A stretch of 64,000 nt of DNA from Lolium rigidum (GCF_022539505.1 NC_061514.1:223161837-223225836); one strand, 5' to 3'; positions 36,618 to 49,160 are shown, numbered from the stretch's first letter. Notes: a model not told the origin generated them from the sequence alone. Numbers and translations: made by a program.

Positions 36618-38562
36618 TATTTTTTAGAAAAATAGGGGGGGCAAAGCCCCCCCCGATCTCATTTTATTACAATGAAGCCAAGGTATCATAGTAGCATCCG
36701 GGAGGAGTCAGAGCAACCCTCCATCAAATATTACAGAAATACGATACAAGTTCATAAGATGCAACGAAACGTAAGATATTCTTTAACTTGATTTTCTATT
36801 TTATGGATGTAGACAATGTGTTTGTGTGATTTTATCTTTAATTTGAAAGATGTTTCTACGATATTTGACGACGGCAACAAACCACTTTGTTTTCCCCCTA
36901 TTTCTCTGGCCAAAAAATCAAGGAAAAAGAGCAGTTTTGATAATTCTTAATGGACTAATTAAGAAATAATATTCACTCCAACTCCTAGACCACATGATTA
37001 CAATGTGATTTTTGCTAGCATGAGCTGCAACATGTGTTGCAACTAAGATTTTTCTAATTACATATGGAGTTGCAACTAAAAAAGATATTGTACTTCTAAA
37101 CTGCTAAATTGATTCGTGATTCGTGCTAGTCACGTATTGCAATTGAGGAAAATGTCACTAATCGATGAAGCTAGTCACGAGTTGCAACATGGGTTACAAC
37201 TAACATTCAATTATCACAAAAAAGAGAAATTAACTTAATTTTCAGTCAGGGAGAATGAATTACACCTAACATGCAATAGTTGATCATAACAAATTTAGAC
37301 GTGTGAAAATTCCTAAAAAGAACAATCCATGCATAATTGTTTTCACGGACCAAATGAAATCAATTCTAAAGTAATTAATGAAGAAGTGTGTCAAATAAAG
37401 AATCAATTGTTTGAAATGATGCCATCAACTACATACAACATGGGGGCTCTTATTCTTATCCCGTCCTTCCTCTTCTCGCCACCATTTCAGAGAGCTCCAC
37501 CATCGCCCTGGCTCCTCTCCCCCCCCCCCCCCCCTCTTCGACGTCCTAGCTGGACGGAGATGACTGAGGAGAGGAGGCCGAGCTCCTCTATACAACACTA
37601 GGGTATAGGTTAGGTTTATGTCTAGGTTTGCCCCATGTTGTGTTGGGCGAGATGTTGTCCGGGAGTTCATTGCTGGATTGTTCGGGCAACTTCTAGTAGT
37701 GGGTGGTGGTGTGGTGGCTGGCGGTGGTGCTCCAGCGGATGGAGCCAAATAAAAACGATGGCAACACCTCTGCGTCCTCTTCAATAAGGCTCGGGTGCCT
37801 TCTAGATCTGCAGTATTGGGTCATTCAGGCTTTGATGTGAGTGATGGTGGCATCAGAGAGGCTGGGATTTGGCATAGTCTTTAATCGGTGCCAATGGATG
37901 AAGGTGTTGCAGGAGTTCCTTGGAGTTCATCAGCTAGGGACTCGTGACAGCCATAACTGTTTTGCCCCCGCTCTTCATGGTCGAAGGGTGGGCCTCCTAA
38001 GCCGCATGTTGCTTGTTGTTCGTCAACCTACATGGGCGAGTGTCCAACGAAGTCATCTTCCCAAGTGGTGCGTTGCCCCGCGACGATGATTTGGGCTAGC
38101 AAGTCGAGCATAGCTCATCATTGCAATGGAAAAAAGTTTCGATTGCTTTTATTCTTCATGTTTCATGGTCCTTTATGTAAACATGTAGATCCTAGTAGCA
38201 AATTAGATTTCCTTCTAGGCCTTATTGGAATGAATGTGGTTACTAGGTCATTCGATACCTTTCGCTGTTAAAAGGAAGATTGCATGCTATGCTTTGAAAG
38301 TCGTTTCTTCTTCTATATTTGGGAGAACACATATAAATGGAAGATAGAATACAGCATGTCTTAAGTTAGAAGATCAAGTTTATAACTAGCAAAGAAATTC
38401 TTTCCATGTGCATATGTGGCACAAAGGCCATCAGCCAAGCAACTCGGTGTATGTGCATCTTGACACAAATGTCAACAACCAATCAAATAATTCTAGTGCA
38501 TCTAAGCATCTTTGACAATCTTTTATCAAATTTTCAAAACTTGACTTCTTTTGGGTGTATTG
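36618..38562. other. Non-genic stretch with a probable retroposon tail
   Basis: It begins with a strong hairpin (GGGGGGGC AAA GCCCCCCC) followed by GATCTCATTTTATTAC; on the minus strand this looks like the 3' end of a non-LTR retroelement ending in an A run. TGCAACATG(T/G)GTT-type motifs recur near 37025 and 37180. A run of about 17 C at 37511 is followed by GC-rich sequence. No gene is supported. Confidence 0.4.
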
Positions 38563-38567
38563 CATGC

Positions 38568-40688
38568 TGAAGGGAGTATGTCCTAGATGCAGTAACAATT
38601 GTTATTATCTATTCCCAAGTTGTTAATTAATGTTTATTTATTTATGCTATAATTGTTGTGATTATTGAATACGTGATTTGGTAGTATAACACACAAACAC
38701 ATGTATATAACCAAACACTAAGTTATTTCAAGTCCCACCTCTAGGAACAACTTACAAGTTAATCGATGATCATGTTTTCCAGATCATGAGTATTGTTAAT
38801 GTAACAACAATACCGTTCAACACTTATATTATATTGTATAAGTCCTTCAACCATGAATATCAAGCATTCTCATATCGAAGGGTGTGCCTTGATAATTGTC
38901 AGATGCAACTCGTAAATGGGGACAATAAAGGCTTTGTTAGAGTACATATGAAAGTATGTATGGATACTTGGATACTTCAAGATTGGGGTATTTCTCCTCC
39001 TGGCGATGGAGATAAACACTCCGGACCCTCTCGGTATTACGATATCACCATATCATCTGCAGAGACACATTACGATAGGGATCACGTGTATACCAGGATA
39101 CATAAACGAGTAAAGAGTATGATACCACAACACGGATGATGGGTACAATAGTCATAGGCTTTGCATCATGAGGATACCAAAGTCTCGCTTCGGGTCATTA
39201 TAAAGTATCGTGAGGCTAATAGTGATCCAGGCCTGTTGTTTGTTATTTGTCTGAAAGAGTTTTGGAACCATGTCTACGTATTACGAGTCACACACTTAAG
39301 GCAAATCAATCTGAAAGTGAAAGTAGTTTATGGTAAGTGGTTGAGTGATCGTCTGGAATAGTTTCGGCGATATCGAAAGAATTATGGTGAAGTATCAAAA
39401 AGTCATTCCGGTGCCATCAAAACAGCTTCGAAAGTACACTGGAATCGATGCAAGATTTATTATGACTGAGAAACAACATACGGGAATGATCTGGAGTATA
39501 CATAAATGTTTCGGAGGGATTGAAATAGTTCCGGTGACTTTTCGGAATTGTTCTTAAAATTTGTTTAAGAGAAATTTAGAGTTCCATGCATCGAGAGAGG
39601 CGTTAAAACAAAGTCGAGGAAGATAGGGATAAGGCCAGAGACCCTCAAGTTTGGTAGCAAGGGCCCTTAGGGGTTCATATCTGCCAACCAAACCATATCC
39701 CTAAGCCCCCCAAAGGGCCACAACTAGGTAACCCACAAGGGGTGGATGGGTGGGAGGGGGTGGCAACAAGGGTTTTGGGGAGGCCACTCAGCCAACCCAT
39801 CCTAGGCGGCGCACGACCAGGCGGTGGCCAAAGGGGGGGGGGGGGGCTAGGCCTTCCCCAAGACGGTCTTCTCCAGGGACTTCTATATAAACCCAACCCC
39901 TTCCTCTCTCAAACACACAATTGTCCATGTGATTCTCTCTCTCCTATGTTCGGTTTTTTTTCATGAGCTTACGTCAAAAGGCTGCAATACGCTCACCGAC
40001 AGGACTATACCCTGGACGGTGGAGCTCTGTTAGATTGTTGAAACACACACATGGATACCGACATAGTAAGCATCCGTTCAATTCTCGGAGAAAGGAGGAG
40101 ATTAAATCCTTGCGCCCGGGGTGGATATGCGTAGGTGCGGGGATCGCCACGTTCAGAGTCTTCATCGTCCCTTCCACATAATTATATATTCCACATAAAA
40201 TAAGAATTGGATAAGTTAATTTGGCTATAGGTTTGTACATACTACGATTTTTGTGCTTCCAATACAACGCGTGTGTTCCTTTCGCCGTTGTTATAGCACT
40301 CCATCACTAGAAACGGAACAATTGTTTCTTTCTCTCGATCTACTATGGTTGACAACCGACGGGAACCTATCCAAAAGGCCGCAACACTCTCGCCGACAAG
40401 ACTACACCAAGGACGGTGGAGCTCTATCAAATTGCTGAGTTGTACGCGTGAATACCGGTGGAGGAATCATTCGTTCAATTCTCGGAGAAAGGAGGAGATT
40501 AAATCCTTACGCTTGGGAGGGATATGCCTAGGTGCAAGGATAGCCGCGTTGAAAGCCGGCCTTCATCAAGCCTTCCACATCTTAATTGGTGAGTGGCCTA
40601 GACCCTCTATTTGTAGAATGCATCTTCATACATATATCTTGGTGGTACGTGTAGGGAATTTTTTGATTTTCCATGCACGACCCTAACA
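38568..40688 (+). repeat. Solo Copia-like LTR with intact target duplication
   Basis: Begins TGAAGGGAGTATGTCC and ends CGACCCTAACA. CATGC occurs at 38563-38567 and again at 40689-40693, which marks a solo LTR formed in place. The length of about 2.1 kb and the 3' end resemble Angela/BARE-type Triticeae Copia LTRs, but I cannot name the family. A TATA region, TTCTATATAAACCC, lies near 39880. Confidence 0.85.
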
Positions 40689-41645
40689 CATGCATGTTAA
40701 ATCGAGTGGGTCACTTGCTTTTTTTCAATTGATTGGCATAAATTACATCCCGTTTGCACTACTATTTTGCATGTAATTAAATTAGTAAATTACTAGCACA
40801 CTAAATAATTTGAATTACATTTAAATCAAGTGTATGTATATGTTATAAATTGTACAAGACTTGAGTGGATGAAATCGACGGACTTATAGATGCACCCAAC
40901 AGTTTATGGCTATGGAGTATACATCGGCGGCTTGTCTTAGATGTTGAACTTTGATTTTCGATGAATGTTAATAGGTATCTCCATTTTACCTGCTAAGTCT
41001 TGGAAGTGTTGCACCTATGACCTTCATTCAATGTATGTCTGGTTGAGGGAGTCTTCATAGAGTCTTGGTGTAGCACAATATGTTAGACCTTGTTGGAGAT
41101 TCTAGATGACTTACCTTCACATCGTGGTCTTCATGGACGCCGTGGATTGAAGAGTGATGCATGTATGTGTACCATATATATAAGGATACGATCTAGCCAC
41201 ACACTTGTATCCGACAAGCCATTGATGAATATACCTTTAATGAGGCAGCCGATTTTGAGATGTCGTTAAAGTTGGCCTTGGTCGTGAATGGACCCATCTG
41301 ATGAGCTTGGTGACTTCGTTGACTGGGATGATAGGTCTTGTGGGGCATGAATCTACTCCCTCCGGTTTCTTTTAATTGACTCCGATTTAGTACAACTTTA
41401 TACTAAATTCAAGTCAATTAAAAAGAACTGAAGAGAGTAGATAATAGATCGGTGGGAGTTTCAGCGACCTTGATGAGGTCGCGGTGAACCGAAGACCCGA
41501 ACGGTTGATTCCTTGAAGGATCTTGGCTCCCGGCAGTAGGTTCTGAACTTGTTAGCGTGAAACGCTTGTTAGCGTGACAATCTCGACTTCTTCATTGTGA
41601 ATGTTGATGATGATCCCGCTAAGTTGAGTTTGCGTGCGTGCGTAT
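40689..41645 (+). repeat. Right copy of the duplicated flank, distal upstream of the first ELIP gene
   Basis: Matches 35962-36617. The extra piece at about 41300-41625 includes a Stowaway MITE. Confidence 0.8.
41356..41437. mobile_element. Stowaway MITE (82 bp)
   Basis: CTCCCTCCGGTTTCTTTTAA at the left end pairs with the complement of the right end (AAAAGAACTGAAGAGAG). TA dinucleotides flank both ends (41354-41355 and 41438-41439). This is the Stowaway/mariner signature. Confidence 0.85.
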
Positions 41646-42045
41646 GCACCTGATACACAATTCGATCAGGGTACGTACCTCTATCTACGTGTACCTCCGG
41701 GTGCTTCTCTTTTGCTACCGCTAGAAACAAGTCCTGAATCAGGAGACGAATCAGCGAATAAACCAAAACACAAACTGACGTAAAACACCCATTCTCCCTT
41801 CCTTCCGCTACGTGGACGTATATGCCTTCTCTGGATCTATCATGCCCACCGGGCTACCGGAGCTTAGTCACGTACGGTGGCCTCGACGTCCACGTTCGCA
41901 AGCCGTATCATGAGCTGCCTCGCTCCACGTCGGGCTGTTCGATTCACGCGGCTGGGGTTCAGCGCGCGGCCACCAGCTCGATCCTCACTAGCTAGCTTCC
42001 TGGTCACTGCTCAACCCAATACTAGTATACCCCAGCAGCAGTCTC

Positions 42046-42052
42046 TATAAAT
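42046..42052 (+). promoter_or_regulatory. TATA box of the first ELIP gene
   Basis: TATAAAT in the context TCTCTATAAATTGCGC. The same TATAAATTG(C/T)G context is found upstream of the other ELIP genes. ACGT cores (CACGTACG, CGACGTCCACGT, CCACGTCG) lie within 200 bases upstream. Confidence 0.75.
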
Positions 42053-42195
42053 TGCGCCCGGCTCTCTCAACTCATAACAACACATCGGCGACATCATCTC
42101 TACAACACATCGAGAAGATCACCTAACTGTGTCGCCAGATTCCTACCTAGCTAGCCTCCTGCTCTTTCGCGCTTGATTTTTAGAGTTGCTCATTA

Positions 42196-42717
42196 ATGGC
42201 GAACATGATGGCCATAACCTCGTTCGCCGGTGCCGCCGTCGTGATCCAGGGAGCAAGCGGCCGCTTCGCTGCCCGCTCCTCGGCTCTGGCGCTGCGCCGA
42301 CGCACCGTCGCCGTTAGGGCCCAGGCCGACGAGCCGAGCACGCCACCACCAAACAAGCCCAAGGCAAGCACCTCCATCTGGGACGCTCTGGCATTCAGCG
42401 GCCCCGCGCCGGAGCGTATCAACGGGCGCCTCGCTATGGTGGGTTTCGTGACGGCGCTGGCCGTCGAGGCGGGGCGCGGCGACGGTCTCCTTTCGCAGCT
42501 CGGCAGCGGTACCGGGCAGGCGTGGTTCGCCTACACCGTGGCGGTGCTGTCCGTGGCGTCGCTCGTGCCGTTGCTCCAAGGTGAGAGCGCCGAGGGCAGG
42601 GCTGGGGCCGTCATGAACGCCAACGCAGAGCTCTGGAACGGCCGCTTCGCCATGCTCGGACTTGTCGCACTCGCCGCAACCGAGATCATCACGGGCGCGC
42701 CATTCATTAGCACCTAA
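42196..42717 (+). CDS. ELIP: Early light-induced protein, low molecular mass, intronless
   Basis: 173 residues in one exon. Residues 1 to about 42 are a Ser/Ala/Arg-rich chloroplast transit peptide ending near VAVRAQADE. The mature part has three membrane helices: helix 1 with the LHC signature [12 protein letters not shown] (near residue 75), helix 2 [19 protein letters not shown], and helix 3 with [13 protein letters not shown]. Glu, Asn/Arg and His-like positions in helices 1 and 3 are the chlorophyll-binding motif of the LHC superfamily. ELIPs sit in thylakoids and accumulate briefly under excess light, cold or desiccation; photoprotection is the accepted role. It lacks the intron found in its two neighbours and differs from them mainly in the transit peptide and linker. 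Confidence 0.93.
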   Translation: MANMMAITSFAGAAVVIQGASGRFAARSSALALRRRTVAVRAQADEPSTPPPNKPKASTSIWDALAFSGPAPERINGRLAMVGFVTALAVEAGRGDGLLSQLGSGTGQAWFAYTVAVLSVASLVPLLQGESAEGRAGAVMNANAELWNGRFAMLGLVALAATEIITGAPFIST

Positions 42718-43880
42718 TTAATTATGATGATGTGGACTCATCGTCGTACGTGCGTGTACATCATCGTCATGAATTTCTCTAGTACTTGCTAACTAATCGT
42801 TTCGAATTGTATCCTTGATGCAGTAGATAGGAGATATTGTAGGCCCTGACAGGACATTTTTGCAAATATATCACATATATATTTCCATTGCGACAATCTC
42901 TTGTGTACTTTTGTCTTTTCTACACTACATGGTTTAGAAATGTCATGTACAGTTCATACGGACGTACTTACTGAGTATACTAATAGAAGATGAATACACT
43001 CCTAGCCCCTTCGCATTGTCACGGAGTGTTGAAATAAATATATTGCCTAACTTCTTTCTTTCAGTTCGGATTTTTGGTCCGTCTATTGCATAAATTCATA
43101 ACGGTATTGGAGCCAAGTGATTCAACTTACACAATATTAAAAATAAATCTACGGCCTACATCAAGCCAACGCTAAGGTGTAAAATAGCCTGAATGATGCG
43201 GAGGAGTGTTAAAATAAATACAACTCCTTTCTACCGGTTCAATTTTTTGATTGAATTGACTAGTGCATCAATTTTATAACAAAATTTTAGCAACTCGCTA
43301 TGTCAGCTTGGCAATAAGCTACAGGTTCAAATCTCGTTGTGAGATGTTCTTTGCTTGCCTCTTTGGTTTTGCAGAGCTGATTATTATAAGAGACAATATA
43401 CTCTTCTGTTCACTCAACCACTCAACCTTCTTATATATAGCATGTCAAAAATGAAAACTTCTTATATAATCTCCTCAGCCGGCCGATCCAATGAAGTGAC
43501 CTATTTTCGCCCGTCCGATCATGGTACAAAACGGATTTTTATGTATCAATTTTTCAAAATATGTAGCATTTATCTCTAATATTTTTTTCCTATAGTGTGT
43601 CAAGTCGCGAAGTTATGGTACAAAAAAGTTGACCAATAATACAAAATAATTTAGAATGGTTATGGTACAAAAAAGTTGACCAATAATACAAAATAATTTA
43701 GAATGTAACTTTTACCTCCATATGTAACTTTATTTTCCAAATGTAACATCATAAAATATACCAAGGGAAGATCGAATGCACTTGGAGCATGAGTCAGTAA
43801 GAAATATGGTATTGTATATGATTTCCTTCTTCCAATTTTCAAAAGGTGTCTTAAAACGATTGGATTATTTCTGATTAAAT
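42718..43880. other. 3' flank of the first ELIP gene, no further gene seen
   Basis: Probable 3' UTR to about 43000, then AT-rich DNA. The only structure is a 47-base perfect tandem duplication at 43612-43658 and 43659-43705. Confidence 0.6.
43612..43705. repeat. 47-bp tandem duplication, two units
   Basis: The unit starting GTTATGGTACAAAAAAGTTG is repeated directly twice, without visible differences. Confidence 0.85.
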
Positions 43881-44706
43881 TTTTTTTGCAAGGGGATAGT
43901 AAAAAAAAAATCGATTGGCTAAGTGGAGTGTAATTTGCCGTCTCAAAGATCATGGGGGACTTGGGATAAATAACCTTGAGGTCAAGAACAGGACCCTCCT
44001 TGGTAAATGACTTTTCAAGCTTCTATGTATAAGACTTTAATCCAACCTGATATACCAGTAGTTAATAATTCAAAATTTTGAAAGATGAAGATCCCACTTA
44101 AAACAAAGGTTTTTGCGTTGTATCTTCGTCAAGAGGTAATTCGCACCAAAGACAACCTTGCAAACGTAATTAGCAAGGAAGCAAAAAAGTGTGTGTTTTG
44201 CCATCATGACGAGACTATAAACATTTATTCTTCCATTGTAAATTTGTTAGATCTATATGTCAGCCATCCCGGTAGGTTCTACCTTATATACACCACGAAG
44301 CGTTGCGAATATATTCGGCAATTGGCTAAACGGTGTAGATCCTAGGTTCAAGCTATTTATTATGGTGGGAGCGATTATAATTGGTCGCTATAATCATGTA
44401 GAAATGATAATGTTTTTAATGATAAAAATGTTTCCCTTATGCAGATTATGTACCGATGTACAAGTACGCTCCATTTCTGGTCACCTCTACAGTGTTTGGA
44501 GAACCGCATCTATTTATGAAGAATGCGGCGAGGGATACTTTTACCCTACATGGAGGCAACATAATCTATGGATTGGCCCTCCCCCTCCATAGAGACTTAT
44601 TTTGTACCTCTTGAACTGAAACGGCTGTGTGCATCCTGATTATACAGATGCCCAGAGTAATGCTTAAAACTTTTAAGTAATAAAGCGTCATTACCGGAAA
44701 AAAAGC
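43880..44706 (+). pseudogene. Decayed LINE (L1-type) 3' fragment
   Basis: Short blocks match the LINE at 60444-62112: a post-RT block (HGGLGINNLEVKN-like near 43950), a block reading MKIPLKTKVFALYLRQ at 44085 (zinc-binding RVT region), and the 3' tail GGCTGTGTGCATCCTG near 44625, ending in GGAAAAAAAGC. Internal deletions and stops throughout. Confidence 0.7.
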
Positions 44707-44764
44707 TGAGCACTCGACTGAGATTTCTCGCCATGTTTTTCGAAATGGGATGCCTTGGCATCTG

Positions 44765-45129
44765 CCTGAGATTTCTCACCTGCTCATGTCTAGATTCGTG
44801 AGTGTGATCCATTCCGATCAGAGTCCCCAATCTATGTTTTGCAACTTTTCTTAGTTTGGCGGGTTATGAAGTCCTTCGCAGGGTGGCCTCCACGTCCACG
44901 TACAAGGCCAACTCACGGCCGAGAGCCGCTCGCGACGTGGGCAACGTCGCGGCCACCGCCCAGCTCCCCACGGGTTACCTCGCTAGCCCCGACCACGGGC
45001 CTATAAATTGCGCTCACTCGCTCACAGCAAATACATCAGCAACACTCGACGACACAAACAGCAAGTAGCAATCATCCACTAGCAATTTCCGTAGCTTCTT
45101 CCTCCCTTCCTGCACTTTCCGCGGAATAG
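44765..45129 (+). promoter_or_regulatory. Promoter and 5' leader of the second ELIP gene
   Basis: Shared almost base for base with 49680-50041, and in its proximal part with 60160-60413. A TATAAAT lies at 45002-45008. Upstream are CCACGTCCACGTAC and GCGACGTGGGC, ACGT-core sites of the G-box/ABRE type. Such sites fit light and ABA control of ELIPs, but factor binding is inferred. A conserved leader GCAAATACATCAGCAACAC follows the TATA box. Confidence 0.7.
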
Positions 45130-45732
45130 ATGGCGACTGTGATGGCCATGAGCTCCTTCGCCGGTGCCGCCGTCTTGCCGGCCGGCCGCTTTGGCGCTCG
45201 GTCTCTTCCTGCGCTGGGCCGACGCGCCTTCGTCGTCCGGGCACAAACAGAGAAGCCGAGTACACCATCGCCCAAGGTACGTTTGTTGAAGTTGAACTTG
45301 TAGTACGACTTACATGTCACTGATGTCACTATGTCACCCGGCTCATTTGCAAGTTTCTGATATTTGTTGCTGCCACAGCCGAGACCCTCAATCTGGGACG
45401 CGCTGGCGTTCAGCGGACCGGCCCCGGAGCGCATCAATGGGCGTCTCGCCATGGTGGGATTCGTCACGGCGCTGGCCGTCGAAGCAGGGCGCGGCGACGG
45501 CCTCCTCTCGCAGCTCGGCAACAGCACCGGGCAGGCGTGGTTCGCGTACACCGTGGCGGTGCTCTCAGTGGCGTCGCTGGTGCCGCTCCTCCAGGGCGAG
45601 AGCGCCGAGGGTAGGGCCGGCGCCATCATGAACGCCAACGCCGAGCTCTGGAACGGCCGCTTCGCCATGCTCGGACTCGTCGCGCTCGCCGCCACCGAGA
45701 TCCTCACCGGCGCGCCATTCATCAACATCTAG
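45130..45732 (+). CDS. ELIP: Early light-induced protein, low molecular mass, one intron (second copy)
   Basis: Exon 1 is 45130-45276 and exon 2 is 45379-45732; the 102-base intron starts GTACG and ends CCACAG. The product has 166 residues. Residues 1 to about 38 form the transit peptide ([19 protein letters not shown]... to VVRAQTE). Then come the [13 protein letters not shown] linker, helix 1 with [12 protein letters not shown], helix 2, and helix 3 with [13 protein letters not shown], ending TGAPFINI. The start is the first ATG after the conserved leader and gives a standard plastid transit peptide. It matches the barley low-mass ELIP type. It differs from the third copy at five residues only. 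Confidence 0.95.
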
Positions 45733-46024
45733 ATTAGTGTGGGCTTCTAGCTAGTCATTCGAGTTTTTTACTTGCTTCGCTAGGCCGTAATACAGTGGAT
45801 AGGAAAAATGTACAGGTCCTTCGGATTTTCTTTGCAAAATATCGCAGTGTTACTGAAATTGGGCTCCCTTTGTCCGCGCTACTACTGCACAATTCAGCGT
45901 ACTGTTCGGATGAAGATATTTAAGTGGGCCAATTCTTGTAAAATGTTAAGTAGCGGTATAAACTAAAATTCAATCGAGTTTCTACGTACTGAACGGGCTA
46001 GCCATTGAACATAGATAAAGATAG
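45733..46024. other. 3' flank of the second ELIP gene
   Basis: Probable 3' UTR and spacer up to the Helitron. No other feature seen. Confidence 0.5.
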
Positions 46025-46989
46025 ATACCTATATAAAGGCTGGCTGATTTCTAGCGCTAGGAGCAGCTCAACATCATGCTGCACTGTTCATGTGATATTT
46101 ATTGTCAATCAAAACGCGACACGTTAGCAAGCTGCTACAGGAACAGCTGATGAACAGTACCCCACGATGCACAGTACCCATGAACAGTACCCCACGATGC
46201 ACAGTGCCCATAAACAGTACCGGTGAATGAACAGTGCTCGGTATACAGTACCGGTCATCTATGAACAGTAGGGTGAACAGTAGATGTGAACAGGGCACAC
46301 AGAAGAACAGTGCCCGTACCATTTTTTCTCTCTCGCAGGAATTTTTTAACGCAGCTTTGGAATTTTTTTTTTGACAATTTAAGATATTTTTGGAACATTC
46401 GCGTTCTTTATAGCAAATGGCCAAATGCGGATATTTAGTACATTTTCAACAACAAAAAATTCCGCCACGGGTGCAGCGGTTTTTACCCATCTCGCGATAA
46501 TTTTCCGACCCAACTTCCCACACGAAAAAACTTCGACAAATTAATATGTTTACCGAATACTTGAGCAAATGGCCAAATGCGGATGTTCAGTGTATTTTAA
46601 AAGAAATGCGACGGATGATCGGTACCGGTACCCATTTTCCCCTCTCTTCCAGTAAATTTTCGACGCAACTTCGAAAAAAAAAAGTTTGATAATTTAAGAT
46701 ATTTTTGGAACATTCGCGCCGTTTAGAGCAAACGGCTAAATGCGTATATTTAGTGCATTTTCAAATAAAAGGCAAAAAAAATGGCACCACGGGGCGAGGC
46801 GGTTTTCTCCTCTCGTGGTAATTTTTCGAGCAACTTCCCACACAAAAAAACTTCGAAAATTTAATATGTTTACGAATATTTGCGCCATTTAGAGAAAATG
46901 GCCAAACACGGATATTCAATGCATTTTAAAAGAAACTCAAAAGAGTTGAAGCCACGGGCGCGGCGTGCCGCCGCGCCAAAGCCTACTAG
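46025..46989 (+). mobile_element. Non-autonomous Helitron
   Basis: The 3' end shows the full signature: stem GGCGCGGC (46957-46964), 5-base loop, stem GCCGCGCC (46970-46977), eight bases, then CTAG at 46986-46989 followed by T. The 5' end is placed near 46025, at ACCTATATAAAGGCTGGC, a common start context; the expected TC is not clear, so this border is approximate. The inside has GAACAGTA-type repeats (46140-46320) and four copies of a block with AAATGGCCAAATGCGGATAT. No gene is carried. Confidence 0.75.
46370..46940. repeat. Alternating about 160-bp repeats inside the Helitron
   Basis: Four related blocks near 46378, 46530, 46690 and 46850. The first and third share TTTAAGATATTTTTGGAACA; the second and fourth share TTAATATGTTTAC. 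This implies duplication of a dimer of about 320 bases. Confidence 0.65.
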
Positions 46990-47279
46990 TAATTACTATG
47001 GCTGGTTGTCTATGCATACAACAATCTGCACGCTGGTGACTTGCTCAGTAGGGAGGGACATATCAAATGTAGCACTTCGAATTTCGCCAAACACTTGGTG
47101 AATAAGTGTTTCAGAGAAATTTAACTGGAAATGGAGAAGTTCTACGGATCCATTTAGTCACCTGGCTTCTTGATGTTAACCTAACCATGAATCTTGATGC
47201 CTTTGTTTGGGGACTAATTAACGATATTTCTGTATAAGTACATTTAGAAAATAAATTACCTCTACAAAAATATATGTAG

Positions 47280-47700
47280 TTCCTGTACCAAAAAGTAATC
47301 CTTACAAAAAAAACTTAGGCAAGAGAAAATGGCAAGGCTATACAAAATGTTACTTTTGTGATCACGAGGAGAAAATATAACATTTATTTATAAATTGCAT
47401 GTCACCTAAAGTGGTTTGGTGTGTAGCTAATTTGTTTGGGAATTAGTTACGCCGCGTAAATAAGAAGGATAAAGTGCAAATACGAGTGGGTGTATGCGTT
47501 TTATTATAGGCCATATGAAATATACACAATGATTATTTTCCCATCAACGTACTGGATCCATATGTGGTCCGTCCTGCAACCAATGGAAAAATAAGAGAAT
47601 TTGAATATTAGATATAACCAGCTAGAGAGGGTTGCACGATATATGTACACCCAATGCATTTAGTATTTTCATTTAGGGATAGCATGCTTTCATGCTCTCT
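47280..47700 (+). pseudogene. Decayed LINE fragment (zinc-binding RVT region)
   Basis: With frame changes the plus strand reads KCYFCDHEEK near 47345-47380, followed by a region corresponding to the C-terminal part of the LINE ORF2 at 61500-61700 (CTFCSADES, then KARIRVGV). Many stops. Confidence 0.5.
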
Positions 47701-47789
47701 TTAGTCTTTAGTGGTTAATTGATACATGTATCGATTCTAAGTTATCCACGACGATGTATTTATTTGTAAACTCAAACTTTAAACTGATG

Positions 47790-49160
47790 TTGAATTTTTT
47801 TTGATAAGGAGAATATATTAATATGTCGAGATTCCAATTACACGTAGCCTCTACAATAATGCAATATCCTAATGGCAATACGGATGTACACAACCAAAGT
47901 AGGAAAAAAGAGACTAAGAAAATAAAATCCCGCTACGGTATTCTAGCCCTAGACGCAACAATAAAACCACCACCAGGACAACACCTGAATTCCAGACACT
48001 CCAATAGTGACGCCTTTAGGAAGGGAACATTGCACAAGCACCATCATCGCCCGATCAAAGATCTTAGGTTTTCTCCATGTAGATAGTCTCTGCTCTCAAA
48101 ATAATACCTTCAACAAGGTCATTGCCAGGCGCAACCAATTAAAGCCAGACCTTGGATTTTCATCCTCAAAGGTAAGACTCTGAACTTCACCTGTGCTGCG
48201 CCCCAACTTACATATTGCTGGTGCGAAATCTAGAACACCAAGCAAGTTCCTCAACAGTATAGAGACTCGAACCTCCATTGCTAGTCCTCCAATCCGGCCT
48301 TAATGATATTCTCCGTCTCTGACTTCACCATGGACCAAAATTTCATCTTGTGGCAAGAAAGAACAGAGCTTCGCGCCGCTCCCTCCAGAACCAAACAGTC
48401 GGAATAAAAGCATGGTAAGCACGACCGAATACCACCCGATCCAGCAAACTCCATGCATAGGGTACAATGTTACATTCGCCGGCGGAGCTTTCCGGAACTC
48501 ACCACGCCAGCTAGATCAAGAAGGACCGGCCTCACTAAGGTCTCCATCTTCGCACAAGAGGAACCCTAGGACAACCACCTTTATTAGGCAGATCAGCAGG
48601 CTCCCACGCGGCCGCCCGCTGGCCGACCCCGTCCGGCGGAAGAGAAGGAAAGCATAAGAACGAACCACGCGCACGCTCCGACCCAAGGCCGGCATCGTGC
48701 ATCGCGCCGCCTCCCCACACACCTCCGGTCGACCAGGCAGCCGCGCCGATGGCGGATCTAGCCTAGACCTGCGACCCCCTCCTCATGCGTGGATGCCCAA
48801 AGGTTGCCGCAGCTGCAACAGGGCATCGCTCCATCCGCCGCAAGCAGCCATCATGCATGGGCGCTACGCCCGAGGGACCATTGTCGTCATCGCATGGCTA
48901 GGGGCGTCGCCCCTGCCGCCGCACGCAGCCGTCACCTTGCGCCGTCACTAGCCGCTGCCAGAGATCCGCCATCAACCCTCGACGCCTTTGGGGAAAGGCC
49001 CACCGCCACCGCGGCCCTTGTTGGCGGCTGCAGCGGCAGAGGCCCCCCCCGGGATTTGGTAGGGGCGGCTCGAGGAGTTGACCCGGCGGCGCCTCTGGGG
49101 GACGCACGCCTGGGTTTGGGTTTCGTGCGTCTGTTAACTGATGCTGAAATAAGCTAATAA
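47790..49160 (-). mobile_element. Retroposon-like non-coding repeat, minus strand
   Basis: The left end reads, on the minus strand, ...TATTAATATATTCTCCTTATCAAAAAAAA, a typical non-LTR 3' tail (split here as TATTCTCCTTATC plus an A run). The rest is moderately GC-rich and becomes strongly GC-rich after 48600, without a stable frame. I recognise it as a repeat type common in wheat but cannot name it. Confidence 0.45.

Noticed and set aside
36618..38562. Possible protein-coding gene in GC-rich patches near 37440-38270
   Set aside because: Frames are short, without domain or consistent splice sites; looks like retroposon-derived sequence.
45072..45728. 218-codon minus-strand frame opposite the second ELIP gene, also seen opposite the third
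   Set aside because: Antisense shadow of a GC-rich gene; the plus strand has the ELIP domains, splice sites and promoter.
46140..46320. GAACAGTA repeats considered as a CRISPR-like array
   Set aside because: Irregular spacing, eukaryotic context and location inside a Helitron; ordinary short repeats.
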